Below are positions 15,827 through 24,087 of a stretch of DNA of 64,000 bases, in pieces (position 1 is the first letter of the stretch; every line of letters begins with the position of its first letter). The stretch lies in NCBI RefSeq assembly GCF_026339935.1, contig NZ_JAPEPX010000001.1:6289501-6353500 (forward strand), in the 5' to 3' direction. This stretch comes from Streptomyces sp. NBC_01551. Its GTDB lineage: Bacteria > Actinomycetota > Actinomycetes > Streptomycetales > Streptomycetaceae. The notes beneath the pieces were generated by a model, which did not search any database, was not told where the DNA came from, and saw only the letters and a program-made list of their open reading frames with translations. Made by a program: the position numbers and the translations under genes.

Positions 15827-18558
15827 GTCCGATTCCTCTTCACTGTGGTGTTCCGATGGGTCACGGCCCCCGCCAGGGGGACCGGCTCTGGGGCCGCCGC
15901 GGCCGACCGCGGCGGCGGGAGGAACGGCAGGTGCGCGCGCCCGCCGGGCGCGGCGCTGCCGAGGGCGAGGAGCGCGCCGGCCGTGCCCGTGGACAGGTCC
16001 ATGGACAGGCGCATCATCTGCTCGCCGGGGAAGGCCAGGAAGCCTTGGTACGGGACCGCGTGCCGGGCCAGGGCCGACACCTGCCGGGCGATGTCCTCGG
16101 GGGCGGAGCCCGGGCCCGGCGTGGTGGTCCGCGCCAGGTGCAGGATCATTCCGGCGGCGCCGCGGAACAGGCCGGGCTGCGCGTAGAAGGTCGCCTGGGC
16201 GGCGCGGACGATCTCCGGCCGGGCCCGTTCGAAGCGGTCGTCCGCAGCATGCTCCAGCCAGTCGTCCAACACCATGCCGATCCCCACGCTGCCGGCCCCG
16301 AGGTAGGGCATCGTGCGCCACCCCTCGTCGACCTGGAGGGTGCCGAAGGCGCTGGTCACGCAGCGGTCGAGATCGCGGTGCAGGGCCCTGGCGGCCCGGA
16401 GCAGGAACTCCCGGTCGCCGGTGCGTTCGAACAGCCGCAGGTGGAGCAGCGCGGGTCCGCTGTGCCCGTGGAGCAGGCCGGCCCGTTTCGGGCTGACGGG
16501 GGCTGCGGCCCCGGACCCGGCCCCGGCCCCGGACCCGGACCCGGACCCGGCCTTGGACCCGGCCTTGGACCCGCTCCCGGAGAGGAGGTCGGCGCAGCGC
16601 AGGGCCGCGGCGTGCAGTGCGCTCTCGCCGGTGGCCGTGCCCAGGGAGTCCAGGGCCAGCCCGATGCCGGCGAGCCCGCTGTGCAGGTCGGGTCCGACCG
16701 ACTGCCAGGCCTGGCCCAGCAGTTGCTCGGCGAGCGCGAGCGCGCGGTCGCGGTGGCCGAGGCGCTCCAGGGTCCACGCCAGACCGGCGAGGCCGTCGTA
16801 GAAGCCCAGCGGCATGCCGGAGGCCGGTTCCTTCGTCCGGGCCAGCAGCCATTCCTCGGCTTCGGGCCACGGGTCGGCGCCGGTCTCGGCGAGCGCGTAC
16901 AGCACGCCGGCCGCTCCGTAGCCGAAACCGGTGCCGCCGCCGGCGGTCGCGAACTGGGCCGTGTCCCCGGGGAAGAGGCGGTCGTCGCGGTCGAAGGTCG
17001 CGCTCGCCCGCAGCGCCGCCGTCATCGAGGCGCGGGCCGCGTCCCAGTCGCCCGGCTCGACCGGCAGGTAGGGGCGCCGGGCCACCACCGCGCGAGCGCC
17101 GTCCCCCGAGGACCCCGACACGGCCCCCGACCCGGCCTCGGATCCGGCGAGGATCTCCCGTACCGCCTCGTCGAGGAACTCACGGGGTACGGGGAACTGC
17201 TCGGCGGCGATGTCGGCCAGGTGCGCCGCCTTGGCCCGGTCCATCACCAGCAGGCTGGTCAGCGGCAGGAACAAGGCCAGGCGCAGACAGGCCAGGGCGT
17301 ACCGGTCGACCCCGAAACCACGCCGGTCGGCGGGGGCGACGAACGCCGGGTTGGCGACGGTCTGGCGCAGCCCCTCGTCGACGTGGGCGGCGGCCTCGAA
17401 GTCGAGCAGTGCCACCGACGGTTCGCCGGTCTCCTCGTCCTCCGCGACCATGACGTTGAACAGGTGCAGGTCGTTGAAGACGATCCCGCGGGCGTGCACC
17501 TCCTCCACGGCCTCGGTCACCCGCCGGTGGACCTCCAGCGCCCACCGGGTGTACTCCGCGAGCTCCGCGGGATCCGGGTCCGCCTCGATCAGCGGGTGCC
17601 GGCGGGCGAAGTAGGTGTTGAGGGGCTTGCCCTCCAGGTGCTGCATCACCAGGAAGTGGTGGTCCCCGACGGTGAAGGTGCCGTGGACCGAGGGCACGCA
17701 GTCCAGGCCGGCGAGCTGCTCCAGGTCCCTGCGTTCGCGGTGCAGCCGGGTCACGGCGTCCGCTCCGTCGGCCGCGAGCCCAGCGAAGGGGCGCGCTTCC
17801 TTGAGGACGACCGGCTCGCCGGTGCGGACGTCGCGGCCGGCGTAGACCCCGCCCCCGTTGGAGAAGTGCAGGGCCCGCTCGACGGTGTACGGGAGGCCTT
17901 CGAGGGTGACGGCGGCCCGCCGGGCCAGATGGGGCGCCAGGAAGTCGGGCAACTCGACCCACTCCGGCGGCTGGAACACCGGACCCCGGGGGTCCGGGAC
18001 CAGCCGGCCGTCCGGGGCCTCGATCGCCGGGACCAGCTCGCCGCGGTCGTCGTAGCAGTGCCGCAGGGTGAAACTGCCGTAACGCAGGTGCACGGGACCG
18101 TCGTTCCAGCGCAGGTCGCTCAGGATGTACGGGCCGGGCTCGCCGGCCAGCAACGCGTCCAGCTCCTCGGCGATGGTCCGGCACTGCTCCTCGTCCGCAG
18201 GGTAGACGGTGAGGAACTTGCCGCTCGCCGCGCGGTCGGCGTACTTCGCGTTGCGCAGGTGCAGCAGGTACCGGCTCGGCACGAACTTGAACGCGATCCG
18301 ACGCTCCACGCAGTAGCGGTGGACCCGTTCGAGGACGGACTCGGCGTTGTCCAGGCACGCCGAGACGTGGATCTTCCAGCCCTGCGGGGGCAGCCGGACG
18401 TCGACGGGGCGCAGCGCCAGCCAGTCCCCGCTGCGGTGCGTCTGCCACCCCGCCGGCACGGGGGCGAGCGCGGCCCGGTAGCTCTCCTCGGCCCGCCGGT
18501 ACGGCGCGTCGTAGAACCAGCGGTCGGCGTCGCAGAAGGCGGCGTACCCCTTGTTCAC
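15823..18558 (-). CDS. ramC: class III lanthipeptide synthetase RamC
   Basis: A 911-residue, three-domain enzyme that dehydrates Ser/Thr in RamS and closes the thioether rings. The N-terminal lyase-like domain (about 1-210) eliminates phosphate. The kinase domain (about 220-480) phosphorylates Ser: VVLKEARP (Lys253), GIVFNDLHLFNVM (Asp363) and LLDFEAA (Asp386). The C-terminal cyclase-like domain (about 560-911) keeps SGLAGIGLAL and LLHGHSGP but lacks the zinc-binding Cys/His set, which separates class III from class IV synthetases. A Gly/Ser/Ala/Lys repeat (residues about 660-683) interrupts this domain. The start is GTG 18558 with GAGGGAG 6 bases upstream. It is the first gene of ramCSAB and overlaps ramS by 4 bases. 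Confidence 0.93.
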   Translation of the reverse strand: MNKGYAAFCDADRWFYDAPYRRAEESYRAALAPVPAGWQTHRSGDWLALRPVDVRLPPQGWKIHVSACLDNAESVLERVHRYCVERRIAFKFVPSRYLLHLRNAKYADRAASGKFLTVYPADEEQCRTIAEELDALLAGEPGPYILSDLRWNDGPVHLRYGSFTLRHCYDDRGELVPAIEAPDGRLVPDPRGPVFQPPEWVELPDFLAPHLARRAAVTLEGLPYTVERALHFSNGGGVYAGRDVRTGEPVVLKEARPFAGLAADGADAVTRLHRERRDLEQLAGLDCVPSVHGTFTVGDHHFLVMQHLEGKPLNTYFARRHPLIEADPDPAELAEYTRWALEVHRRVTEAVEEVHARGIVFNDLHLFNVMVAEDEETGEPSVALLDFEAAAHVDEGLRQTVANPAFVAPADRRGFGVDRYALACLRLALFLPLTSLLVMDRAKAAHLADIAAEQFPVPREFLDEAVREILAGSEAGSGAVSGSSGDGARAVVARRPYLPVEPGDWDAARASMTAALRASATFDRDDRLFPGDTAQFATAGGGTGFGYGAAGVLYALAETGADPWPEAEEWLLARTKEPASGMPLGFYDGLAGLAWTLERLGHRDRALALAEQLLGQAWQSVGPDLHSGLAGIGLALDSLGTATGESALHAAALRCADLLSGSGSKAGSKAGSGSGSGAGAGSGAAAPVSPKRAGLLHGHSGPALLHLRLFERTGDREFLLRAARALHRDLDRCVTSAFGTLQVDEGWRTMPYLGAGSVGIGMVLDDWLEHAADDRFERARPEIVRAAQATFYAQPGLFRGAAGMILHLARTTTPGPGSAPEDIARQVSALARHAVPYQGFLAFPGEQMMRLSMDLSTGTAGALLALGSAAPGGRAHLPFLPPPRSAAAAPEPVPLAGAVTHRNTTVKRNRT
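16510..16580 (-). repeat. in-frame GSGS-type repeat inside ramC
   Basis: Short tandem units of the form CCCGGA and two copies of GGACCCGGCCTT encode a Gly/Ser/Ala/Lys-rich linker inside the cyclase-like domain. Unit length is a multiple of three, so the frame is kept. Confidence 0.75.
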
Positions 18559-18588
18559 TCGTGCTCCCTCGGTCGGTGACGTGCCAAC

Positions 18589-18630
18589 GCTGTCACGCGG
18601 GCCGAGGGCCGCGACAGTCACGGCTGTCAC
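18589..18630. promoter_or_regulatory. repeated motif upstream of ramC
   Basis: GCTGTCAC occurs at 18589-18596 and again at 18623-18630 on the plus strand, 34 bp apart (about three helical turns), 31-72 bp upstream of the ramC start. Between them GACAG/CTGTC forms an inverted repeat (18613-18617 and 18624-18628). This is a candidate binding site for RamR or another developmental regulator; the assignment rests on position only. Confidence 0.4.
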
Positions 18631-18681
18631 CTGTGGGGTGTGCAGTACGCACGAGTCACAACGGGCGCGCCGCCGCGCCGC

Positions 18682-19944
18682 TCAGTCCTTGCTCGCCGAC
18701 TGCCAGCTCATGCCCCAGTCGTACGCGAGGTCCGCCGCCTGCTGTTTGAAGACGCCGGGGGGCAGGACGAGGTACTTCGCCTCGCGCCGGACGATCAGTT
18801 CCCCGCCCACGTTCTCGATCAGGGCGATCGCTGCCACCGGCGCGGGCACCGTGCACTCGTCCAGGCGCACCTCGATCGGCGGGCCGACGGGCGGGTACAG
18901 CGTGGCGACGCCCTGGAGCCCCGCGAAGCTGTCGGCCCCGGAGTAGATGACGACGAACACCAGGAGGCGCTTGATCTCGGCCGCGTGATCAAGGTTGATC
19001 GTGAGGTTCTCGCCGGCCTCGCTCGCGCCGGTCCGGTCGTCGTGGTCCAGCTGGACGTACGGCGGCTGGTCGAACGAGCCGAACTGGTTGCCGATGGGGT
19101 GGACGATCCCCGCCGTCCCGTCGCGCAGCTCCCACAGGCAGGAGAGGTCCAGGTCGACGTCCTCCAGCCGGACGGAGTCCCGTCCCTTCCTCATCCAGCC
19201 GCGCGGCGGCTTGGCGGCGCTCCAGGTGAGGTTGACCCGCATGGCCCCGGAGGTGGCCCCCTGCTTGCTCAGCGACACCGTGGGCGCCGCCTTCGTCAGA
19301 GTGATCTTCGACAGCCGCACCGGCTGGGCAGGCGCGGGCTGCGCCGGCACCGGCGCGGGCGCGGGCGCCGGCGTGGGTGCAAGTGCGGGCGGAGTCGGAG
19401 TCGGGGCCGGAGCAGGCGCCGGGTCGTCGACCGTGATGCCGAAGTCGGTGGCGAGCCCCGCCAGGCCGGAGGCGTACCCCTGGCCCACCGCCCGGAACTT
19501 CCACGCGCCGGCCCGCCGGTACAGCTCCCCGAGCAGGAAGGCGGTCTCCGTGGTGGCGCCCGTGGCGTCGAACCTCGCCGTCTCGGCGCCGCTCTGCGCG
19601 TCCAGCACGCGCACGAAGAGACCGGACACGTCACCGAAGGTGCCGTCGGTGGAGGCGGCGACCACCACGGTGCCGATCTCCTGCTCCACCGCGGACAGCG
19701 TCACCCCGATCGTTTCGAGCGTGCCCGAGCCGTCCTCGCGCCTCCCCTCGTGGCGCACGGCGCCGCTGGGATGCACGGGCTGGTTGTAGAAGACGAAGTC
19801 GTCGTCCGAGCGCACCTTGCCGGCCGCCGTCAGCAGCAGGGCCGACACGTCCACGTCAGGTGCTCCGGGACCGCCCCGCCACCCCAGTTCCACCCGGACA
19901 CCGGCACTCGGTACCGGCACGTTGGCACCTTTTTGCAAGGACAC
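18682..19944 (-). CDS. TerD-family protein with two TerD-like domains
   Basis: A 420-residue protein starting at GTG 19944 ([22 protein letters not shown]), which is the standard TerD beginning; a G-rich ribosome site precedes it. The first TerD domain covers about 1-175 ([27 protein letters not shown], with acidic Ca2+-binding residues). A Pro/Ala/Thr linker (about 178-208) leads to a second, more divergent domain (about 210-420) with [15 protein letters not shown] and [19 protein letters not shown]. TerD proteins are calcium-binding and common in Streptomyces, linked to tellurite and stress resistance and to morphological differentiation. There is no signal peptide, so it is cytoplasmic. 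It lies 123 bp upstream of ramC on the same strand; the gap suggests separate promoters. Confidence 0.85.
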   Translation of the reverse strand: MSLQKGANVPVPSAGVRVELGWRGGPGAPDVDVSALLLTAAGKVRSDDDFVFYNQPVHPSGAVRHEGRREDGSGTLETIGVTLSAVEQEIGTVVVAASTDGTFGDVSGLFVRVLDAQSGAETARFDATGATTETAFLLGELYRRAGAWKFRAVGQGYASGLAGLATDFGITVDDPAPAPAPTPTPPALAPTPAPAPAPVPAQPAPAQPVRLSKITLTKAAPTVSLSKQGATSGAMRVNLTWSAAKPPRGWMRKGRDSVRLEDVDLDLSCLWELRDGTAGIVHPIGNQFGSFDQPPYVQLDHDDRTGASEAGENLTINLDHAAEIKRLLVFVVIYSGADSFAGLQGVATLYPPVGPPIEVRLDECTVPAPVAAIALIENVGGELIVRREAKYLVLPPGVFKQQAADLAYDWGMSWQSASKD

Positions 19945-20066
19945 GTGGGCCCCCCTTCCGTGGCTTCTCCTGCTCCCGCAGCGTACGAGGCCCTGGCGTG
20001 CCGCGTTCCCCGAAGACGGAAATGATGGAGCCACGACGGTCCGGGTCACGACACGAGGGGGGTCTC

Positions 20067-20810
20067 ATGCCCCGCAGCACCCCCGAAGACGCCCGGCGCC
20101 GGCGCCGGTGCCGACGGCCGATCGGCACCTGGCCGGCCGTGGGGGTCACGGTGGCCGTCCTCGTCGCCGCCAACCTGGCCGTGCACCGCTGGTCGGGCCT
20201 GTGGGGTGTGGTGACCGCGGTCGTGGTCAGCGGTGTGCTGCTCGGTGTGCTCCGCTGGGCCGGCGGCACCCTCGCGGACGCGGGTCTGGCGCCTGGCACG
20301 CTGGCCCGCGGGGCCCGTTGGGCGCTGGCCCTGATCGGCCTGGTCGGCGTCGTCTACCTGGCCGGGGCCCTGCTGCCCGCCACCAGGACGCTGTTCGAGG
20401 ACCGGCGGTACGCCGGGATGGACGGCGGCGAGGTGATGCTGCGCGTCTTCGTGCTGGTCCCTGTCGGCACGGTCCTGGTGGAGGAGATCGCCTTCCGGGG
20501 CGTGCTCTACGGTCTGGTGCGCCGCGCCCGCGGGGCGGTGTGGGCGACCGTCGTGTCGAGCGTGTTGTTCGGCCTGTGGCACGTGCTGCCGTCGCTGCAC
20601 CTGGCGACCGCGAAGCCGGCCCTGGGCTCGGTCTTCGGTCAATCCGGCCTCGGGGCCGCCTTGGCGGTCGTGGGGGCCGTGCTGTTCACGGCGGCGGCGG
20701 GCGTCCTGTTCTGCGAACTGCGCCGCCGCAGCGGCAGCCTGCTGGCTCCCATGGGGCTGCACTGGGCGGTCAACGCGTTCGGCTACGTCGTCGGGTTCCT
20801 GCTGCGTTGA
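20067..20810 (+). CDS. CPBP-family intramembrane metalloprotease
   Basis: A 247-residue membrane protein with about seven hydrophobic segments. It shows the three CPBP/Abi motifs in order: VEEIAFRG (EExxxR), FGLWHV (FxxxH) and HWAVNA (HxxxN). These residues form the zinc-type active site that cleaves substrates in the membrane. In bacteria the family is linked to prenylated-protein processing, bacteriocin immunity or anti-sigma cleavage; nothing here fixes the substrate. The start at ATG 20067 has GAGGGGGG upstream. It is divergent from the TerD gene and convergent with the hydrolase gene. Confidence 0.87.
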   Translation: MPRSTPEDARRRRRCRRPIGTWPAVGVTVAVLVAANLAVHRWSGLWGVVTAVVVSGVLLGVLRWAGGTLADAGLAPGTLARGARWALALIGLVGVVYLAGALLPATRTLFEDRRYAGMDGGEVMLRVFVLVPVGTVLVEEIAFRGVLYGLVRRARGAVWATVVSSVLFGLWHVLPSLHLATAKPALGSVFGQSGLGAALAVVGAVLFTAAAGVLFCELRRRSGSLLAPMGLHWAVNAFGYVVGFLLR

Positions 20811-20846
20811 ACGCGCGGCGGGGCCGGCGGCGGCCCTGCGGCGGAC

Positions 20847-22526
20847 TCACTTCTGCGGCGAGACGACGTCCTTCAGGTGGTCCAGTTCCTGCGCGGTGAA
20901 TCCGGTGGGCCGCATGACGGAGTTCCAGGCGTCGACGTAGGCCGCCTTGTACGTGTGCCCGTGGCCGTCCGGCACCCCCGTGGAGAACGGCAGGTCGGCG
21001 GTGACCTGCCAGAAGGTCACGAACGGGATCCACACCATCGCCCCGAGCACGTCCGAGCCGGGCCGATCTCCGATCCAGTCGGGTTCGGAGAGGGCCAGCC
21101 GGGGGCTCCACCAGACGATCGGGTCGGACGGGTGCATGAGGTAGAGCACCCGCGGGCCGTCCCAGGGACGGTCGGCGGGAGGGATCGCGGCGGCCGGGTC
21201 GTCGGTGAACCGGACGGTCCGGCCCTCCCGGTAGACGGGCTCGATCTCGGGGCTTCCCGCGTCGCGGTGGTCGCTGAACTCGCGGAAGAGCGTGTTGAAG
21301 TTGGGCGGGCCGGCGAACAGGGTGCCCGCGGTGCGGTTGCGCAGGTCGTGCTCCCCGCTGAAGGCCGTCTCACCGCCGAACGAGCCCAGGCTCTCGCCCG
21401 CCACGAACAGGCGCGGACGCCGGTCCTGGGGCAGCTGGGACCACTTGTCGTAGACCGCGTCGAAGAGATCGCGGCCGGCCTCGCGCGCCTTGGACTGGTC
21501 GACCAGGTACGACATCCACGACGGCAGGTACGAGTACTGGATCGCCACGCTGGCCGCGTCGCCGTTGGCGAGGTACTCGAACGAGTCCACCGCGGCGGGA
21601 TCGACCCAGCCGCTGCCCGTGGTGGTCATCACGAGCAGGTTCTCGCGTGCGAAGCCGCCCGCCCGTTCGAGATCCGCGACGGCCCGGGCCGCCCGGGTCT
21701 CCGTGCTGTCGGAGGTCTCCAGTCCGGCGTAGGCCCGGACGGGCTCCTGCGCCGTGCGGTGGGTGAAGGCGCCGATGGCCTGCGCCGTCGGACCACTGCC
21801 GGTGAACGCCCGGCCCTGGTAGCCCAGCGAGTCCCACGGCACCAGTGAGCCGGGCCCGCCCGAGCGCAGCGCAGACGTCGGCTGGTGCACGCCTTCCGGG
21901 GTCTGGGTGTCACGCAGCGAGAACGCCTCGTTGGCGGCGTTCACGATGCCGCTCAGCAGTAGCCCGGAGAACGCGGCCCACGCCAGACCCGCCACCAACA
22001 GCCAGCCGACCACCCGGGCCGCCCGCCCGCCGATCCGGCGCCCGAGCAGCCGGGCGGCCCAGCGGTAGAGGGCCCGCAGTCCCCGCCCGGCCGCGAGCAG
22101 GAGGAGGAAGACGAGAGCGGCGACGAAGGGGCAGGCGATGGCCGTGAGGACGTTGAAGTCGGTGACGCCCATGAGCCGGCGGATCTCGTGCTGCCAGTAC
22201 TGCCCGAGCCCGAACGAGACGCCGAAGAGCACGAGCGCGCTGACGAGCAGGATGAGCCATGACCTGCGCGAGGGGCTGCGCGCCTCCCGGTCGGCGAAAG
22301 CGCGCCACACACAGGCCGCGAGCACGCCCAGCCCGTACCCGATGGCCGCGCTGATTCCGCAGATCAGCCCTTGGAGGACGCCGCCGCGGGGGAGCAGTGA
22401 CGGGGTGAACGACAGGCACGCCAGGACCAGCGCGCCCCAGCAGCCGGGGAGCGTCAGCTGGAGCCGCCGACGCCGCTCGCGCGGGGCCGGCCCTTCCGAC
22501 GGAGGTACCGGCGGGTCATCGGTCAT
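20847..22526 (-). CDS. integral-membrane alpha/beta-hydrolase
   Basis: A 559-residue protein. The N-terminal 210 residues contain about five membrane segments (LILLVSALVLFGVSFGLGQY and others). The C-terminal half is an alpha/beta-hydrolase domain with the nucleophile elbow FVAGESLGSFGGE and a late His in PDGHGHTYKAAYV, matching the two-part actinobacterial family often called 'alpha/beta-hydrolase, N- and C-terminal' (DUF2319). The substrate is unknown; esters or lipids in the envelope are likely. The start ATG 22526 is preceded by GGAGG. Promoters for this and the divergent lipid kinase gene must share the 187-bp gap. Confidence 0.85.
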   Translation of the reverse strand: MTDDPPVPPSEGPAPRERRRRLQLTLPGCWGALVLACLSFTPSLLPRGGVLQGLICGISAAIGYGLGVLAACVWRAFADREARSPSRRSWLILLVSALVLFGVSFGLGQYWQHEIRRLMGVTDFNVLTAIACPFVAALVFLLLLAAGRGLRALYRWAARLLGRRIGGRAARVVGWLLVAGLAWAAFSGLLLSGIVNAANEAFSLRDTQTPEGVHQPTSALRSGGPGSLVPWDSLGYQGRAFTGSGPTAQAIGAFTHRTAQEPVRAYAGLETSDSTETRAARAVADLERAGGFARENLLVMTTTGSGWVDPAAVDSFEYLANGDAASVAIQYSYLPSWMSYLVDQSKAREAGRDLFDAVYDKWSQLPQDRRPRLFVAGESLGSFGGETAFSGEHDLRNRTAGTLFAGPPNFNTLFREFSDHRDAGSPEIEPVYREGRTVRFTDDPAAAIPPADRPWDGPRVLYLMHPSDPIVWWSPRLALSEPDWIGDRPGSDVLGAMVWIPFVTFWQVTADLPFSTGVPDGHGHTYKAAYVDAWNSVMRPTGFTAQELDHLKDVVSPQK

Positions 22527-22713
22527 GGCTTGCCTCCGTGGTCATGGTCGCAAGGCCGGGGGGTTCGTGCCATCCGGCGCGGGAGGCAGGCGTGGGAGGC
22601 GACGGGAGAGCACGCGTGGCCGCGGCCGGCAGGCTGCGCGGGGGCGGCCTGCGTAGCCTGAAGTGGGTGCCGGCTCGTGTCCGGCAGCGGGTGAAGCGGC
22701 GGGAGGTCGTCCC

Positions 22714-24054
22714 ATGAGCAGACGTTGGACCGCTCGTCTGGCCCTGGCGACGGGCCTGGCGGCGCTCGTCGTGCTGGTGGTCTTCGGCGGCCTCGCGAGC
22801 CTCCTGCTGATGGGGGTGGGATGGGCCGGGCTGGCGCTGACCGCGGCGGGCGTGTGGTGGATGCTGACGCACACCGGCTGGATCAGGGCGCTGGCCGTGC
22901 TGCTGGTGGTCGTCGCACCGATCGCCGTCCTGGTCCTGTACGCCTCCGCAGGGCTGCTGTGGGTCGTGCTGGTCTCGCTCGCACTGTGGGCGCTGGCCGT
23001 TGCCGCGGGCAGTGCCGCTCTCGCCCAGGACAGCGCGTCGGGCATGCCGGAGCGCTCCGTGGTCCGCGCCGAGCGGCCCTACCTGATCATGAATCCGCGC
23101 TCGGGCGGCGGAAAGGTCGAGAGGTTCCGCCTGGCGGAGCGGGCCAGGGCCCTGGGCGCCGAGGTCGTCGTCCTGGATCCGGACCACCGGCAGGACGTGG
23201 CCGAGCTGGCGCGGCGGGCCGTTGCGGACGGGGCCGACCTGCTCGGCGTCGCGGGCGGTGACGGGACGCAGGCCCTGGTCGCCGCCGTGGCCGTGGAGCA
23301 CGACGTTCCGTTCATGGTGATCAGCGCCGGCACCCGCAACCACTTCGCCATGGACCTGGGCCTGGACCGGCAGGACCCCTCCCGGTGCCTGGATGCACTG
23401 ACCGACGGCGTCGAACTGCGCGTCGACCTCGGCTACATCCACGAGGGACAACCGGCTGACGGGGATCCCGGGCGCGTCTTCGTCAACAGTGCCTCGTTCG
23501 GCGTGTACGCGGAAGTCGTGCAGAGTCCGGCCTACCGCGACGACAAGGCCCGCACCATCCTGGAGATGCTCCCGGCGCTGCTCACCCATGCGGGCGGCTC
23601 GCTGCTGAGCGTCCGGGCGGACGAGCTGGCCCTGGACGGCCCCCAGGCCGTACTGGTGAGCAACAACCCCTATCAGAGGGGAGACTCGGCGGGGCTCGGG
23701 CGCCGGGAGCGACTGGACTCCGGCGTGTTGGGGGTGCTGGGCGTCGAGGTCGCGAACGCCGCCGAGGCGGCGCAGCTCCTGCTGCCCGGCGGGCAGGGCC
23801 GCGGACTGACCGCCGTCACCGCCCGCGAGGTCGTCGTCGACGCGGACGCTCCCGTCATCCCCGTCGGGGTCGACGGCGAGGCCCTGACGCTGTCCACTCC
23901 GGTGCGCTGCCGCATCGCGGCGGGCGCGCTGCGCGTGCGCGTGCCGCGGAACCGTCCCGGGGTGCCGCGCGGCTCGGTGCCGATGGACTGGCGCCGGGTG
24001 CGGCGGCTGGCGCTGACCATGGGGCGGACCGCCGCGGGACGCGGCGCCGCCTGA
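22714..24054 (+). CDS. diacylglycerol/sphingosine kinase-family protein
   Basis: A 446-residue protein. Residues about 1-110 hold three or four membrane segments. The DAGK catalytic domain (about 125-446) starts YLIMNPRSGGGKVERFRLAE, followed by the nucleotide-binding GVAGGDGTQALVAAVA, ISAGTRNHFAMDLGL and FVNSASFGVYAEVVQ. The family phosphorylates lipid hydroxyls such as diacylglycerol or related polyprenols using ATP. The start ATG 22714 has GGGAGG 8 bases upstream. It converges on the SulP gene with 33 bases between stops. Confidence 0.87.
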   Translation: MSRRWTARLALATGLAALVVLVVFGGLASLLLMGVGWAGLALTAAGVWWMLTHTGWIRALAVLLVVVAPIAVLVLYASAGLLWVVLVSLALWALAVAAGSAALAQDSASGMPERSVVRAERPYLIMNPRSGGGKVERFRLAERARALGAEVVVLDPDHRQDVAELARRAVADGADLLGVAGGDGTQALVAAVAVEHDVPFMVISAGTRNHFAMDLGLDRQDPSRCLDALTDGVELRVDLGYIHEGQPADGDPGRVFVNSASFGVYAEVVQSPAYRDDKARTILEMLPALLTHAGGSLLSVRADELALDGPQAVLVSNNPYQRGDSAGLGRRERLDSGVLGVLGVEVANAAEAAQLLLPGGQGRGLTAVTAREVVVDADAPVIPVGVDGEALTLSTPVRCRIAAGALRVRVPRNRPGVPRGSVPMDWRRVRRLALTMGRTAAGRGAA

Positions 24055-24087
24055 GCGGCGCACCGTGCCGGGACGGCGGCCGGGCCG

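Noticed and set aside
15823..18558. Class IV (LanL-type) lanthipeptide synthetase
   Set aside because: The C-terminal domain lacks the Cys/Cys/His zinc set (LLHGHSG instead of a CHG motif), and the precursor is SapB-like, which is class III.
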